From Apium graveolens (taxonomy: Eukaryota > Streptophyta > Magnoliopsida > Apiales > Apiaceae): a stretch of DNA of 64,000 nucleotides. Each line of letters starts with the position of its first letter. Position 1 is the first letter of the stretch. Below, one piece after another: positions 22,158 through 33,936 of this stretch. The notes under the pieces are model-generated. The model ran no database searches. It saw only the letters and a list, made by a program, of their open reading frames with translations, and was not told where the DNA came from. The DNA is taken from contig NW_027420793.1 in NCBI RefSeq assembly GCF_009905375.1, positions 1 to 64,000 on the forward strand, in the 5' to 3' direction. Made by a program: the position numbers and the translations under genes.

Positions 22158-23492
22158 TCAGAGATGTTTCGCATTCCAAGCTCGCGGAACCATCTTCCCT
22201 TCCATATCTTCAAGGTGATAAGTCCCCTTCCACGGGATGGACTTTATACGGTACGGTCCTTCCCAGTTAGCTCCAAACACTCCATGTTTGGGGTTCTTTG
22301 TATTGGGCATCACTTTCCTAAGTACCAAATCTCCCACCTTCAGCAATTGTCCCTTTACTTCTTGTTATAATACCTTGCGGCGCGTTGCTGATACGCCGCT
22401 AGCCTTAGCTGAGAATTTTCCCTCATCTCCTCTAAGAGATCTAAATGAAGCATTTGATTAACCTCAGCATCTTCTTTCCTGTAACAATCTCTGCGAAGTG
22501 ATCCCGATCCAACTTCCCACGGGGACCATAGCTTCGTAGCCGTAAGTCAGCATAAACGGCGTTTCTCCCGTAGTAGATCGTGGCGTAGTGTTGTATGACC
22601 ACATCACCTTCGGGAGTTCTTCAGGCCAATTCCCTTTGCGTTCCTCCAGTTTGGTTTTGAGGGTATGCTTTATTATTTTGTTAATAGCTTTTGTCTGTCC
22701 ATTACTTTGAGGATGATAGACCGCTGCAAACTCCTTCTTGATTTTCAACTCCTTACATAGTTGTCGCAACTCCTTGCTATCAAACTGCTTTCCATTGTCG
22801 GAGACAAACTTGTAAGGGATTCCAAACCTACATACGATGGAGTTGAAAACAAAATCCCTGATTTTCTTTGCGGTGATAGTAGCCAGTGGCATAGCTTCCG
22901 CCCATTTAGTAAAGTAATCGACCGCAACCACTGCATACTTGACGTCTCCTTCAGCTTTCGGCAATTCTCCGATAAGATCAATTCCCCACATGGCGAATGG
23001 CCACGGGCTTGCCATAGGCGTCAAGAGTGTCGCCGGCATAGATGAGTAGTTTGCAAAGCGCTGGCAGCGATCACATGCCTTGACAAAATTTGTAGCATCT
23101 TCTTTCATTGTGGGCCAATAATATCCCTGGCGCAAAACTTTCATTGCCAACGAGCTACCCCCCGAGTGATTATCACAGATTCCTTCATATACTTCTCTTA
23201 GGATGTAATTTCCTTCTTCTTCTTCAACACATCTAAGCAGAGGTTGGTTGAACCCTCTCTTGTATAGGACTTCGTCGTATATCACATATCTTGCAGCCTG
23301 ATAGCGGAGTCGGCGAGCCTTAAACTTATCCTCGGGGAGTATTCCCTTGCGAATGTAAGCTAGAATGGGCGTCATCCATGTTTCCTTGGAAGCCTCATCC
23401 ACTTGCATAGTTTCTATCTCTGGGATACTAGGAATCTCCTGGATTTCAAAAGGGATGGATCCTAACAACACAGCCTCTTGTTGCGACCCCAT
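22158..23492 (-). pseudogene. Tat-type integrase, unit 1
   Basis: Minus-strand frame with the zinc-binding HHCC region (about 22990-23190), a catalytic core carrying Asp in GIDLIGELP and Asp in VSDNGKQFDS, and a C-terminal GPY-type region (GANWEGPYRI) ending at 22158. The position of the catalytic Glu reads Lys (codon AAA at 22689-22691, in NGQTKAINK), so the DDE triad is incomplete. A frame break near 22460 separates the C-terminal part. Unit 2 has one T fewer at the same homopolymer. Confidence 0.88.
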
Positions 23493-23582
23493 TTTGCTAG
23501 AGCATCCGCATTACTGTTCTTCTCCCGCGGGACACATTCCAATCTAACTTTTTGAACATTCCAATCAAGCGCTGTGTACATT

Positions 23583-23880
23583 TCAAGTATAATTCTGTTC
23601 GCGGGCCTCGCGCTTCAATCCCCCGTTCACTTGATTCACTACCAACTCTGAGTCACTCCTTGCAATCAGTTTTGCACCCCCCATTTCCAAAGCGATTTTT
23701 AGGCCATTAATCAGTGCCTCATACTCCGCATCATTATTGGTTGCATAAAACTTGAAATGAATTGCGCTCATCAGAGTGGTGGCCTTCCGGAGACACAAGT
23801 ACTATACCCGCACCAGCTCCCCCATTGTTAACCGCCCCATCCATATGCAAGATCCACCAAGGGTGTGGAAACTCCTCCAA
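23583..23880 (-). pseudogene. Second (archaeal-type) RNase H of Tat-type element, unit 1
   Basis: Reads HMDGAVNNGGAGAGIVLVSP, then (after a frame change near 23780) NNDAEYEALINGLKIAL and ARSDSELVVNQVNG. These contain the Asp, Glu and Asp expected of an RNase H. A second RNase H after the retroviral-type one is a hallmark of the Tat lineage. Confidence 0.85.
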
Positions 23881-25700
23881 AGACTCCTCAGCATGAGGTG
23901 GATGTAGCATTACCAAAGCTTTATCATCAATTTCAGAATCAAATTCCAACAAGAAATCGGCTAAGGCTTGCCCTTTTATCGCTGTTCGGGGCGTATATTC
24001 CAAATCAAACTGTCCCAACTCCATAGCCCATTTCAGCATTCTTCCTGATGACTCTGGTTTATGCAGGACTTGTCGCAGCGGGTACGCTGTACGAACTTCA
24101 ACTCTATGGTCCTGAAAATACGGCCGCAATTTTCTTGATGCAAGAATCAGGGCATAAACCAGTTTCTCCATGCTTGTGTAGCGAGTTTCAGCGTCGTGTA
24201 ACCGCTTTGCTCACATAGTACACTGGTGATTGATGCCCATCTTCCTCTCTTACCAGAACTGCACTGATCGAATATTCAGACACTGCGAGGTACAGTATTA
24301 GAGATTCCCCATCCAACGGCTTTGACAACATGGAGGGTTTTCCCAGTTGCTCCTTGATTCTTTTGAAAGCCTCTTCGCATTCTGACGTCCATACAAAGTA
24401 TTTTCCTGCTAATTTAATTGCCTTGAAAAATTCCTTGCATCTATCGGACAACTTGGAAACAAATCGATTTAACGCGACGATTCTCCCAGTCAAACTCTGC
24501 ACCTGTTTCACATTAGTGGGTGACTTCATATCCATTAATGCCTTGATCTTTGCGGGATTGGCCTCAATTCCCCCCGTGTTTGATAATGAACCCGAGAAAC
24601 TTGCCCGACTCCACGCCGAACACACACTTTAACGGATTTAATTTCATACGAAACCTCCTTAGAATGTTAAACATCTCCACCAGGTGCTTGATGTGGTCAC
24701 TTGCCACCTCAGACTTTACCAACATATCATCCACATACACTTCCATAGTTCTCCAGATTTTATCCTTGACCATCATGTTTACCAACCGCTGGTAGGTTGC
24801 GCCAGCATTAATCAAACCAAACGGCATTCATATGTAACAGTATAACCCCCTGTCCGTAATGAAGGATATATGTTCTTGATCGGGGCCATACATCGGAATT
24901 TGATTGTAACCGGAGTATGCATCCATAAAACTCAACAACGTATTCCCCGCCGTCGCGTCAACCAACTGATCGATTCTTGGCAGCGGGAAGCTGTCCTTTG
25001 GACAGGCCTTATTGAGATCTATGAAATCCACACATGTCATCCACTTCCCATTCGGTTTCTTCACCAGTACTGGATTTGCAAGCCATTCGGGGTAGAAAGA
25101 TTCTTTGATCAACCCCACCTCCAACAACCGGTCTACTTCTTCTTTTAATGCTATCGCCCTTTCTCCACTTACTGGGCGGCGTTTCTGACGTATGCCCTTG
25201 CAATTCGGGAGGATATTCAAATGGTGACACATTACTTCTGGGTCGATTCCTATCATATCTGAATGACTCCATGCGAAGACATCAAGATTTGCAATTAGAA
25301 AGCGGGTAAGACTTCCTCTCATCTCATCATCCAACTGGGATCCCACTTTCAAAACCTTGCTCGGGTCATTTTTATCAACTGGAATAGATATTGTGTCTTC
25401 GGTTGGTCCCGTCTTTTCGGCGGGCATAGGGATCCTGGGATCCAAATCGAAATCAAAGTCTCGGGGGTCTTCGACTTCCACTTTTGCATCTGAGGGCGCG
25501 TCCTCGTTTGGAGTAGCATCAACCTCAATTTCATTCAAGGGCGCGTCCTTCTTTCGAGGAGCATCCACCTTGAAGTTATTCCCGAGACCTTGCAAAATCT
25601 CACTTCTTCCTTCCAACTTTTCCCCGTTAACCTCTTTCTGTATGATCGCCTCTGTATGGTTCACCACCACTTTTTCCACGCTACGGATCTTCGAAAACAC
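23881..25700 (-). pseudogene. Tat-type reverse transcriptase and RNase H, unit 1
   Basis: Begins with an acidic linker holding two CGCG motifs read as DAP (25496, 25542). RT follows, with VDFIDLNKACPKDSFPLPRI, a stop at about 24828 just before MPFGL, the catalytic YVDDMLVKS (about 24725), and the LGFII region. The first RNase H runs from about 24320 to 23985 (LADFLLEF end). Frame changes near 24600 and 24180, together with the stop, make it non-coding as written. Confidence 0.88.
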
Positions 25701-26631
25701 GTCCCCGCGTCAAAAAAGAGTTCCCAGAGACGTAGGTTTCTTCCTTTTCGGGGCCTTCAATGAAATAGTGGCCATGGACCTCTCCACTTGGTTTTGTATG
25801 AATATCTTCTACATCCTCAAATAGGAGACATTTCCCTTCATACCTTCTTCTACGGAATTCCTTAACAGCCTTGTGATAGCAGTCGCGTGACTCATACTGT
25901 GACCCTCTCAGACTGCCCACTCCGTTTGGCGTTGGGAACTTTATCATCAAGTGGTATATCGAGGTTATCACCCTGAACGCTCGCAACCAAGGTCTGCCGA
26001 CCAGCACATTGTGCACGGAATCCTGATCTAGCACCTTGAAATCTATCATTTGAGTAACCGACAAAGCTCCTTCCCCGAGCATGACGGGAAGCCTGACCGA
26101 ACCCATAACCCTCACTGCTTCCCCAGTAAAGCCATAGACGTGCGCATCTTCGAAATACATGTCGCTATCTGGGAAACCCAGCTTTTTGTAGGTGTTGTAG
26201 TACAAGATGTTTGTAGAACTCCCATTATCCAAGAAGACTCGATGTACGTTCATTACCCCAATAAGCATGGTAATCACCAGCGCATCGTTGTGAGGATGAT
26301 GCACCCACCTAGATTCTTTTTCCTTGAACATAATATCAGCGGACTCTCCCTTAAAGACCTTCGGGGGTCTATCTTCCAAGTTGTGGATGTTGGTGAGCGG
26401 TGGATGTCGCGCTTCTCTCGCGTTACTCTCCAGTGCTCGATTACTATCACCAACGAAAGGGTGTCCTCCAAAAATTGCCCTGATACTGCCAGCCCTCTGA
26501 AACTTGACCTCTGTTGTTTTTTCAACATCCTCCGCCCGCGGGGGCTGTCTTTCATCCTTACCCTTGTCATCAAGTCCCCTGCGTCGCTTCACCTTGTCAA
26601 TCCATTCTCCTAGGTATCCAGCCTTGATCAA
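25681..26631 (-). pseudogene. Tat-type aspartic protease region, unit 1
   Basis: One open frame of 316 codons on the minus strand. The protease active site is VFLDNGSSTNILY (about 26200-26240), with a later hydrophobic VLVGRPWL flap region. The zinc knuckle CDYHESTGHDTHEC lies just upstream in the same frame (26659-26700). The frame shifts at about 25690 into the RT frame. Confidence 0.85.
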
Positions 26632-26710
26632 TTCCTCAATCTCATCCCGCAGGTGACGACACTCATGGGTGTCATGGCCAGTAGACTCATGGTAGTCACA
26701 ATACTTCCTT

Positions 26711-28752
26711 TTAGTCTCTGCTCTGCCATGAAGTTAGACGGTCGGGCCTCTTGAAGATTCCTCTATCCTTATTTACCTCGAAGATATGATCAATGGACGC
26801 CGCTAGTGGTGTATAATTGCTGACCCTTCTCTCGTAGTTCGACGGTGGGCTCCATTCTTTCCGCGAGCTCACAGTGTTCACCCTGTTAGGGCTTCTGGCA
26901 TTTTGCCGATAATCTGGGCTCAAGGATCTGTCCCTTCTCTTGGATCGCCCCTTGGAGTTATGGTTATTGTCATTCTTTTTTGTTTCTGCAAGCGATTGCT
27001 CGATTGCTTTGAACGACTCCGCCTGCGCAAGCACATCAGCTAGTGACACTGGGTCCTTCCTTGCAGGTGCTTCCAGAAATCCGTCCCCATACGCAAACCC
27101 AGCTATAAGCAGTATTTTCAGTGTTTCATCAGTTGCACCCCTCACCAAAGTGGATTCTGCATTAAACCTCTTAAAATACGAAGTCAAACTTTCTCCTTCC
27201 TTTTGTTTCACATTAGCCAGCGTGGTAACATGTGGTTTGTACTTCACCGCGGCTTGGAATTGTGTCAAAAATAAAGTTTTCAATTGTTCCCAGGATGTGA
27301 TCACACCTGGACCAAGTTTTTGGAACCACTGCTGAGCGCCTTCTCTAAAAGTGGCTGCCAGGAGACGGCACCGAGCCAAATCAGGTACTTGATATACGTC
27401 CATTTCAATGTTAAAACGCCCCAGGAATTCCACAGGATCAGAGTTCCCATGAAAACGCAAGTCATTGGTTGTGTTCCTGTATCCTGCGGGCAATTGCGCC
27501 TCCCTCACGACAGCAGCAAAAGGAGAAGGAGCTTGCGCAGTCGCCGTTACTCTTCCTCCCTCAAGATGGTTGAGCAATCTCTTGAGGTCGTTCACATTAA
27601 ACGTCCCTACCCCAGGTATGGTTTGAACATTAGACTGTTGGAGTTGCTCTGCGACTTGCTGAAATTCCCCTTGATTGCCCCCCGGGTGTGGCGGAGGATC
27701 TCGCCGCCCCTCGCCCTGAGGCTGCGGCGTGGCATGTTACCATTTTGGTTTTGAATATTTTCCCGCACGCGAGGTTCATCTTGACCGCGTCGCGAAATTT
27801 CATCATTGTTCTGCATTCTTACTTGAATTCGTCCGCCGTCCTGGTCATGAGGACGCGCCCCAGACCCATTACCAGTAGCACTGTGGGAAGCTACGGGAAC
27901 AATGGCGGGGGCTTCTCCAGCGGAGTGTGCTCTACATCTCCTACCATTGTAGGGTGTTCTTCCATATTGATATCCCATTCTTCCTCGTCCATTCCTCTGA
28001 TATCCCCGATAGTAATTCTCGGACCTTCCTCGCGGAGGGGCACGCTCGTGATCGCGGTGTCGCGCCCCGTCATCCCTTTGGAATGCGGGGGGCACACGCG
28101 TCGTGTCACGGGGCCTCGCTTCTCCGGCGTTTCCTTCTTTTTGCCATTCTACCAGTAACATCCTCAAATCATCGTCTTCCAATCTTATGTCAAGCCTCCT
28201 TTTCAAGGATGAAAGATCCCTTCATTCCTCGTCTTGATTTTGAGTGTTCTCCGCACGACGATGCTCGTCCATCGTACGCCCAGACCTATGTGGGTGCGAC
28301 ACTACCTGGTTACCCAGGCGAGGCCTTTCTCTGCCATCAGTGTCCTCATCCGCAAGCTCCACAATAGGCTCTACATCATCAGAGTACTCCAAGCGTCGTG
28401 GAGTGATTCGCGGGTTTTCCCCGCTCCCCTGGGTATCTCCTTCAACTACAGGGGCTTTTTCCAAGGCATGACCGTGACGGGGGAAACGACGACCTCTCAT
28501 CATCCTTCGACGCTCCACCGTGTTCAGTCTTGAGTTAAAACTGTTAAGAGTATCCCCCATGCGATACAATTGCTCCAAGATATCAGCGTTGTTGATGAGA
28601 ACTGGAGGTGTCTCCCCCACATTCGGAGCTCTTGCTGGATCCGCCATGTTTCTGGGAACGTAAGGTTCATGGCGAGTATAGCGCCCCCCGCCTTCTCCTT
28701 CAGACCTGCTATCACTTCCATCATAAGAACTTCCATCACGATCGTAAGACAT
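26711..28752 (-). pseudogene. Tat-type gag, unit 1
   Basis: The N-terminal part (28752-27607) is highly charged, with an acidic Ser/Gly-rich start MSYDRDGSSYDG and Arg/Gly-rich stretches. A stop at about 28220 and a frame change near 27600 interrupt it. The capsid core (27595-26711) shows the retrotransposon gag pattern DPVEFLGRFNIEMDVY, AQQWFQKL and ESLTSYFKRFNAE. A basic Ser/Arg tail leads toward the zinc knuckle. It would coat the element RNA in cytoplasmic particles. Confidence 0.85.
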
Positions 28753-29000
28753 CTTTTCCTCCTAAGATTGCAACCTTAATTAGCAGCCCCTCCTTCGAGT
28801 GCCAATTTGTTGATGGAGGAATCTGGTAACAACAAAGATTGAGGTTTCTCGCCGGAACTAAGATCTGTGACGGTGGTTCTTTGCCGGAAACTTAAGCGGT
28901 GTGTGGTTGATTGTGGTTGTTTTAGGCTGAGATTGATCAGAGTAAGTGGTGGCTCTCTTATCAGCTCTCAACTTCTTACCCTCTCAATGTGCCTACGTAC

Positions 29001-29010
29001 CCTTTATATA
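29001..29010 (-). promoter_or_regulatory. TATA box of Tat-type element
   Basis: TATATAAAGG on the minus strand, about 200 bp from the inner LTR edge. This predicts a start near 28975 and leaves roughly 165 bp of R-U5. Confidence 0.7.
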
Positions 29011-29278
29011 GGGATCAAGCCTGACGTAGTTCTCGCAGAACAAGAAGTCTGATGGGTTTAGACTTCTTATTCCTAAGTCCAGTAGAAGCCCGTCCAATAT
29101 TTGTCTTCTGCTAGCTTTAGGAATGTCCAACTATGAGGCCTAACCGCGAAGGCCCAAGGCTCGTCCGTAATCGCAGGACTTCACGGATAGTGCATCTCCC
29201 TGCGCAAGGATAACACTCTGCTACAGCTATCTCCCTTGATTTACGAACGCAGGTATAGCCACGGTTCACCCCAAGTGC

Positions 29279-29945
29279 CAGACGCGTCCCTGTCCCCCGA
29301 ATGAGTATAACCCATCAGATAGCAGGACATGTGATCCCAAGCTCTTGGCTGCAAAGTGCAGGATGACTCCAGAGTTCTCCAACGAGGACACCCGTTGAAT
29401 ACAAGAACAGAGCTCCCAAAGCACATACCAAAGTTAATCTGCATCCCCAACGAGGACACCCGTTGAATACAGGAGGAGGCCTTCAATCATCAGGCATACC
29501 CCTGGAAGCCTTCTAACTTTTCACGGACATCCCCCTCCTTGACCGTCTCAAGGAGGGAATTCTTCAGAGAGTACCTGCGACAAATACATTAGTAAAAATA
29601 ACCTCCATTGCTCCTCTCCAGGCAAGTTTTTTCCTGAAGTCACCATTAAGAACACATAAAACAGACACAGGACGCGTCCTAGAACATAGGGCGCGTCCTA
29701 ACCCTCATTATACTTGCATCGTCCCCTCTAAATCATCATGCACAACATTTCACTTCCTACGACGCGTCATGGTTAAAGTAGGTGCGTCCTACAGCGTCCA
29801 TCGCCATAAAATCTCATCGGCCAAGCACTTTCATAAGACGCGTCCATATTTCCCGTGCGCGTCCTTTCTTGACCATGCACTCATCTTGCCTCGTAACATA
29901 TCCCTTCCAAAACAGGCGCGTCGTCTTTAGCTGGACGCGTCCTAG
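29279..29945 (-). promoter_or_regulatory. CGCG-box cluster in U3 of the Tat 5' LTR
   Basis: Upstream of the TATA lie CGCG cores at about 29282, 29673, 29692, 29763, 29839, 29858, 29917 and 29936, plus a decayed one at 29783. Three pairs (29673/29692, 29839/29858, 29917/29936) are 19 bp apart. ACGCGT is a known form of the plant CGCG box bound by calmodulin-binding (CAMTA) activators. Binding here is inference. Confidence 0.5.
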
Positions 29946-30030
29946 TCCTCTTCAATGTAACACCGAGTTTGACTCGTAACCAGCCCGCGTTTGATCCAAA
30001 TCAATTAAGTGCCAAATTTTGGGCATAACT

Positions 30031-30035
30031 GTACT
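30031..30035. repeat. Target-site duplication, right side of Tat element
   Basis: GTACT, identical to 16355-16359, directly after the right LTR. Confidence 0.85.
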
Positions 30036-30077
30036 AAACTTCTGAATCAAGCTAATAACACTGACAAAGCAAAGCAC

Positions 30078-30491
30078 AAGTGGCGATCAACTCGTGAGGA
30101 ATGTTTGAAATTAAATATCGATGCAGCCATTAAATTGGGATCATAAACATTCTTTATAGGTCTTATTATTCGGGATCATCTTGGTTTTTTTGTTGCTAGT
30201 AAGACATCATACTTCCCAATGGTGAATTCAGTTTTCGAAGTTGAGGCGATAGCTCTCCACAATGGTATTTAAAAGGTATGAGGTGGTTTGTTTTGAGTCG
30301 GACTCTTTATTCTGTTTCAAGCGATCAAGCAGCATCAAGATAATCATCAGAAAGTTGGCCATTTTTTAAATAATTATCGTGTACTTATTTTATCTAATCT
30401 AAGTTTCTCTCTCGAATTTATTAAAATGTAGGCGAACAAAATTGTCCATTCGTTGACACGTTTACCTTATTTCTTAGATTGGTCAAACATT
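30078..30491 (+). pseudogene. LINE-type RNase H (RVT_3) remnant
   Basis: The + strand reads LKLNIDAAIKLG, GLIIRDHLGFFVASK, VFEVEAIAL, then (other frame) CFESDSLF and ANKIVHSLTRLPYFLDW. These give the Asp, Glu and Asp of plant RVT_3 RNase H and its usual C-terminal end. Stops at about 30144 and after NGI break it. It is the continuation of the zf-RVT remnant at 16201, split by the Tat insertion. Confidence 0.75.
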
Positions 30492-32540
30492 CTAACATCT
30501 ATTTCAAAATTATAATTGGAGACTCTTTTACATGATATTACTTGATGAAATTTACATTTTTCTCGCTAGCCATAATTCAACCATTGCCGTAATCGTTTTA
30601 CATTAACCATTAAACTTGCTCGACATGCAAAAATGGAGGGAGTATTATTACTCTTTTCGTTTTCTCAGCGTAAGAAAGAATTATGAAGTACAGCCTCGCT
30701 AGCGTATCATTTGATGGGGACATGTAAATGATTAGAGAGAGTAAATCATTTTTCAATCTCATGTTTGACCCGACTCCCACGCTACCTTGTTTCGCAATGC
30801 AACAGTGGCTTAAGTGCGATGAACATAAATCATAATCGATGTCACATTATTATTTACGATAATAATTACTGTATCTTGGTTAAAGTATTCATTTAATATT
30901 CATATTTGTGCATCTGATAAATTAATATATTTTATTTTAAACTTCTGTCCGAAAATTAATCTTTAAGGAATAAAATTCATGAAATTATCTCATAAAAAAA
31001 ATAATAAAAAAATGAAACATGCCATATTTAGAATCAGGTATATATGTATTAAAAAAAACAAAATAATTAAAAATTATATAATAAAAAGTAAATAATATTT
31101 AAATTTAATCTGCAAACATATTTGAAGAAAAGTTTCCTTAGCTAACTCGCATAGTCGCGTAAGTTCTTTATTTAGGCGAATCTCATTTTACCACTTACCT
31201 CCAGTAAATTAAAATAATTATAGTACTATTTTAATTATTAAAGCTCCACCCACGCCACAGGGAGGATAGGAGGATAAGCTGATATTCTGATAAGGTGTGG
31301 GGGAAGTGGGAACTCAACATACCAGGGCGGTGAGATTGCTTTCACATTATTGATGACAGCAGTTGTAGCGTTGATCATTTTCATAAATGCGTTTTGACTA
31401 TATTAGTATGTGACAAAAATGAGTAGGAAACTAGATTCGCAAGTTTTTGGAAATTGTTTGTGCCGTGCAAGTTGGATGTAATTGGAGTTGGGTCAAGTTG
31501 GTGTTTGTTAAATGAGTTGGAGCCGACGTTTAATCGAGTTCGGTACATATTTACTCAGCTCATGTAATAGAAATGAAAGCACATATTTCTCATGAAAATA
31601 ATTATAATTTATAAGAGACAATTCATAAAAATGAAATATTACAAAATTGGATGTAAATTGAGTTAGAGCCAAATCGGTATTTACTAAATGAGTTCGAGCT
31701 GACCAATAAACTTTAATCAAATTCGAAATATACTTATTTAGCCTATTTAACTAACAAGTTTGAAATTTCTGTTCAAATTCATCGGTTACATAAACTCGTG
31801 TTGAGTCGAGCCAAGCTCTAACTTCGAGCTTCTCACACAAAGTTTTGTTCGAATTATATCATTATTTTCCCTTTAATAATTGATGACAACATCCGCCAGA
31901 AATTATAGGAACAAGAATAAAAGGATCATGCATAATTAGAGTAATTACAGCGAAATATAAAACAGTTAGCTATTCAAATAGTTTTACAAAAGTGATTACT
32001 CAAATAACAGAGGGAAATTCACAATATTTGATAAATACACCTTAAAATGATTAATCGGATAATTATTAATTAATTAAAATGACTAATTGAAATATTAATT
32101 TGATATATTCATAAAAATTCATAATATTTAATTTAGTAAGCTTGATATATTAGTTTAAGAAAATATGTAAAAATTAATCAAATTTTAAAAATCAAATCAG
32201 GAAAATATTTAATAACAATTAATTTGGACATTAATTAGTAAAACTGGTTATTTTTAGGACCGGTTGAACGCCTGAGCAAACAGATTAGTGATTCAATAGG
32301 ATTCTCTTTATTGATTTCTGGAAAATAGTAAAAATAACATTATTGTTTAACTTTTATTTTCATAAATTAAATACATAATGACAAATAATAGTGTTACACA
32401 AGAAAGTTAAAAAAATATAATTTAAGTAGGGTATTGTATCAAAATACCCAATTTTCTCTTGAAAATAAAAAATACTCATCTGCGAAAAGTACGGCCCAAA
32501 ATATATGCTGGACATGCCGTGAATATGTGTATGTTGAAGT
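30492..32540. other. AT-rich intergenic DNA
   Basis: About 2 kb without supportable genes. Short ORFs have no domain content. A GC-richer patch at 31240-31340 shows no coding signal. Confidence 0.6.
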
Positions 32541-32760
32541 CCGCAAGGGTTGGCTTAATAGATCAAAGAGAGAATAATTATCCTCTTGGTCACAAATTCA
32601 AATTCCACGTGAGAAGAATTTATGATTATGTATCTTGAGCCGGAGGCTGTCGCTTAAATGCGGTTTATCTTGGTTTACGTGATTCGGAGGCTATTACGTG
32701 AAACCGTAGGTTTTATCCAATGCGGACCTGAATGGTAGTGGCTGCGGCTTATCTACGATA
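32541..32760 (+). mobile_element. SINE-like remnant
   Basis: An A-box-like TGGCTTAATAG (32551-32561) is followed about 35 bp later by a B-box-like AATTCAAATTCC (32595-32606). A GC-richer body to about 32760 ends in AT-rich DNA. It fits a decayed tRNA-derived SINE, but no tail or target duplication is clear. Confidence 0.35.
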
Positions 32761-32769
32761 AAAAAATAT

Positions 32770-33890
32770 GTATATTGAATACGCATTACGAAAATATATA
32801 TATCTTATACAATTTTATTTGTTTTAATAAATGCACATATTGAATATGCGTATTTTTCATTTTTTTAAAATACAGAATGCGAATATTGAATATCCCGTAT
32901 TCACAAATTTTAGAAATTTAATACACTAAATATAATATGTGTTTTGAATACGTGCCGTGTTAGAGCAAGATGAGATTAGCAAAATTGTGCTAAACAACCG
33001 CGCACTTGCGAGAATTTAATTTCATAGGATTATCAGCAAAAATGCCAACCAGAAAAAGAATTAATGTAGGTGTTCATATGTTAGACTTGTAGACTTGTAG
33101 TGTGTGTTATGAATCGGACAATGAAAGCGATTCAAGTGCAATAACAAACAAAACAAAACAAAAAGCCTTTCGATCTAAAAATGTACATTTTGTAACCATC
33201 TCTGTGGATCGGCCGTATTATTTGTCTTCTTTCTTTTGACCTTTCATTCATCGGAATCTACTCCATCGGAAAGCTGACGTAGATTACCCAAAAAGTGCAT
33301 AGTTGCATGGCTTTTTCTGAAAAATAACCGAAGTCTTAAAGTAATTATCGAATTGTTAAGAATTGATATTATCATAAAATTAGCTTTAAAATTAAATTAC
33401 TAATATCCTTAACATAAAATATTACAAAAATCATATTTTAGGAAAGTTTTTGCCTTTGTTTATATGTTAAAAAATCACAATAACAACCAAATTATACCAC
33501 CTAATTGTGATATTTATTATTTAATTCTTCGATAATTAGCAATATACAATTTATTTATCTCCACCACCTTCTTCACAATATATGTAAAACTATTATTCAG
33601 CTAATAAAAAGAGAAATCAATTTTTAAAAAAGAATAACTCAAGTTACATTTTTACAATTTGTTTTGTAAAATTGGCAAAAACAATAATAAAAAAATGTAC
33701 AAATATATTGCAGTAACAAAAAAGCCTTTAACTTTTTTTATAATAAGCTTCACGTTTAGTGGATCGGAGCAGAGATCTAGTTAATGTATACAAAATCCAA
33801 AGCAACAATGTTGTGGGATGTTGGCCCAATAACAGCGGCCCAAAACGAAGGGTGTCCGAAGAAGAAACAAGAAAAGTGAGGAGAGAATGA
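32770..33890. other. AT-rich intergenic DNA
   Basis: No gene, repeat or RNA structure that I can support. Confidence 0.55.
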
Positions 33891-33895
33891 GAGAT

Positions 33896-33898
<3 letters not shown>

Positions 33899-33935
<37 letters not shown>
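33899..33935. repeat. (CT)n microsatellite
   Basis: About 18 uninterrupted CT units. The flanking ORFs (a Ser/Leu run on +, an Arg/Glu run on -) are products of the repeat and not genes. Confidence 0.95.

Positions 33936-33936
<1 letters not shown>

Larger units (their letters stand above)
1..22759. repeat. Unit 1 of ~41.26-kb direct duplication
   Basis: This whole stretch is matched, in the same order and orientation, by 41263-64000. The offset drifts only between about +41260 and +41271, through small indels. Landmarks that recur are the Tekay LTR, the rearranged copia RT, both NPF genes, the SINE with its poly-G run, the AAT microsatellite, the LINE remnant and the left LTR plus antisense ORF of the Tat element. 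Apart from one tract in gene B, differences are nearly all 1-bp (a few 2-bp) indels, mostly in homopolymers. The unit start lies at or before base 1, so the outer boundary is not visible. Confidence 0.95.
16360..30030 (-). mobile_element. Tat-type Ty3/gypsy retrotransposon, full length, unit 1
   Basis: Two LTRs (16360-17600 and 28808-30030) bound 11.2 kb of internal DNA, with a GTACT duplication outside. Gag-pol runs on the minus strand, so the right LTR is the 5' one. The Tat lineage is indicated by a gag zinc knuckle of the C-x2-H-x4-H-x4-C type, a second (archaeal-type) RNase H after the usual one, and an extra arm between pol and the 3' LTR with an antisense ORF. The LTRs differ by several percent by eye, and the left one has an extra 12-bp repeat. 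The insertion is therefore older than the 41-kb duplication. Several frameshifts break pol. Confidence 0.92.
28808..30030 (-). repeat. 5' LTR of Tat-type element (right)
   Basis: 1223 bp, TGTTGATGG to GGGCATAAC plus T (the terminal A is changed). It is the promoter LTR for minus-strand gag-pol. The inner edge (about 28790-28806) should hold the primer binding site; on the minus strand it starts TTGGCACTCGAAGG, and I could not assign the tRNA. U3, upstream of the TATA, carries about nine CGCG-type motifs. Confidence 0.9.
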
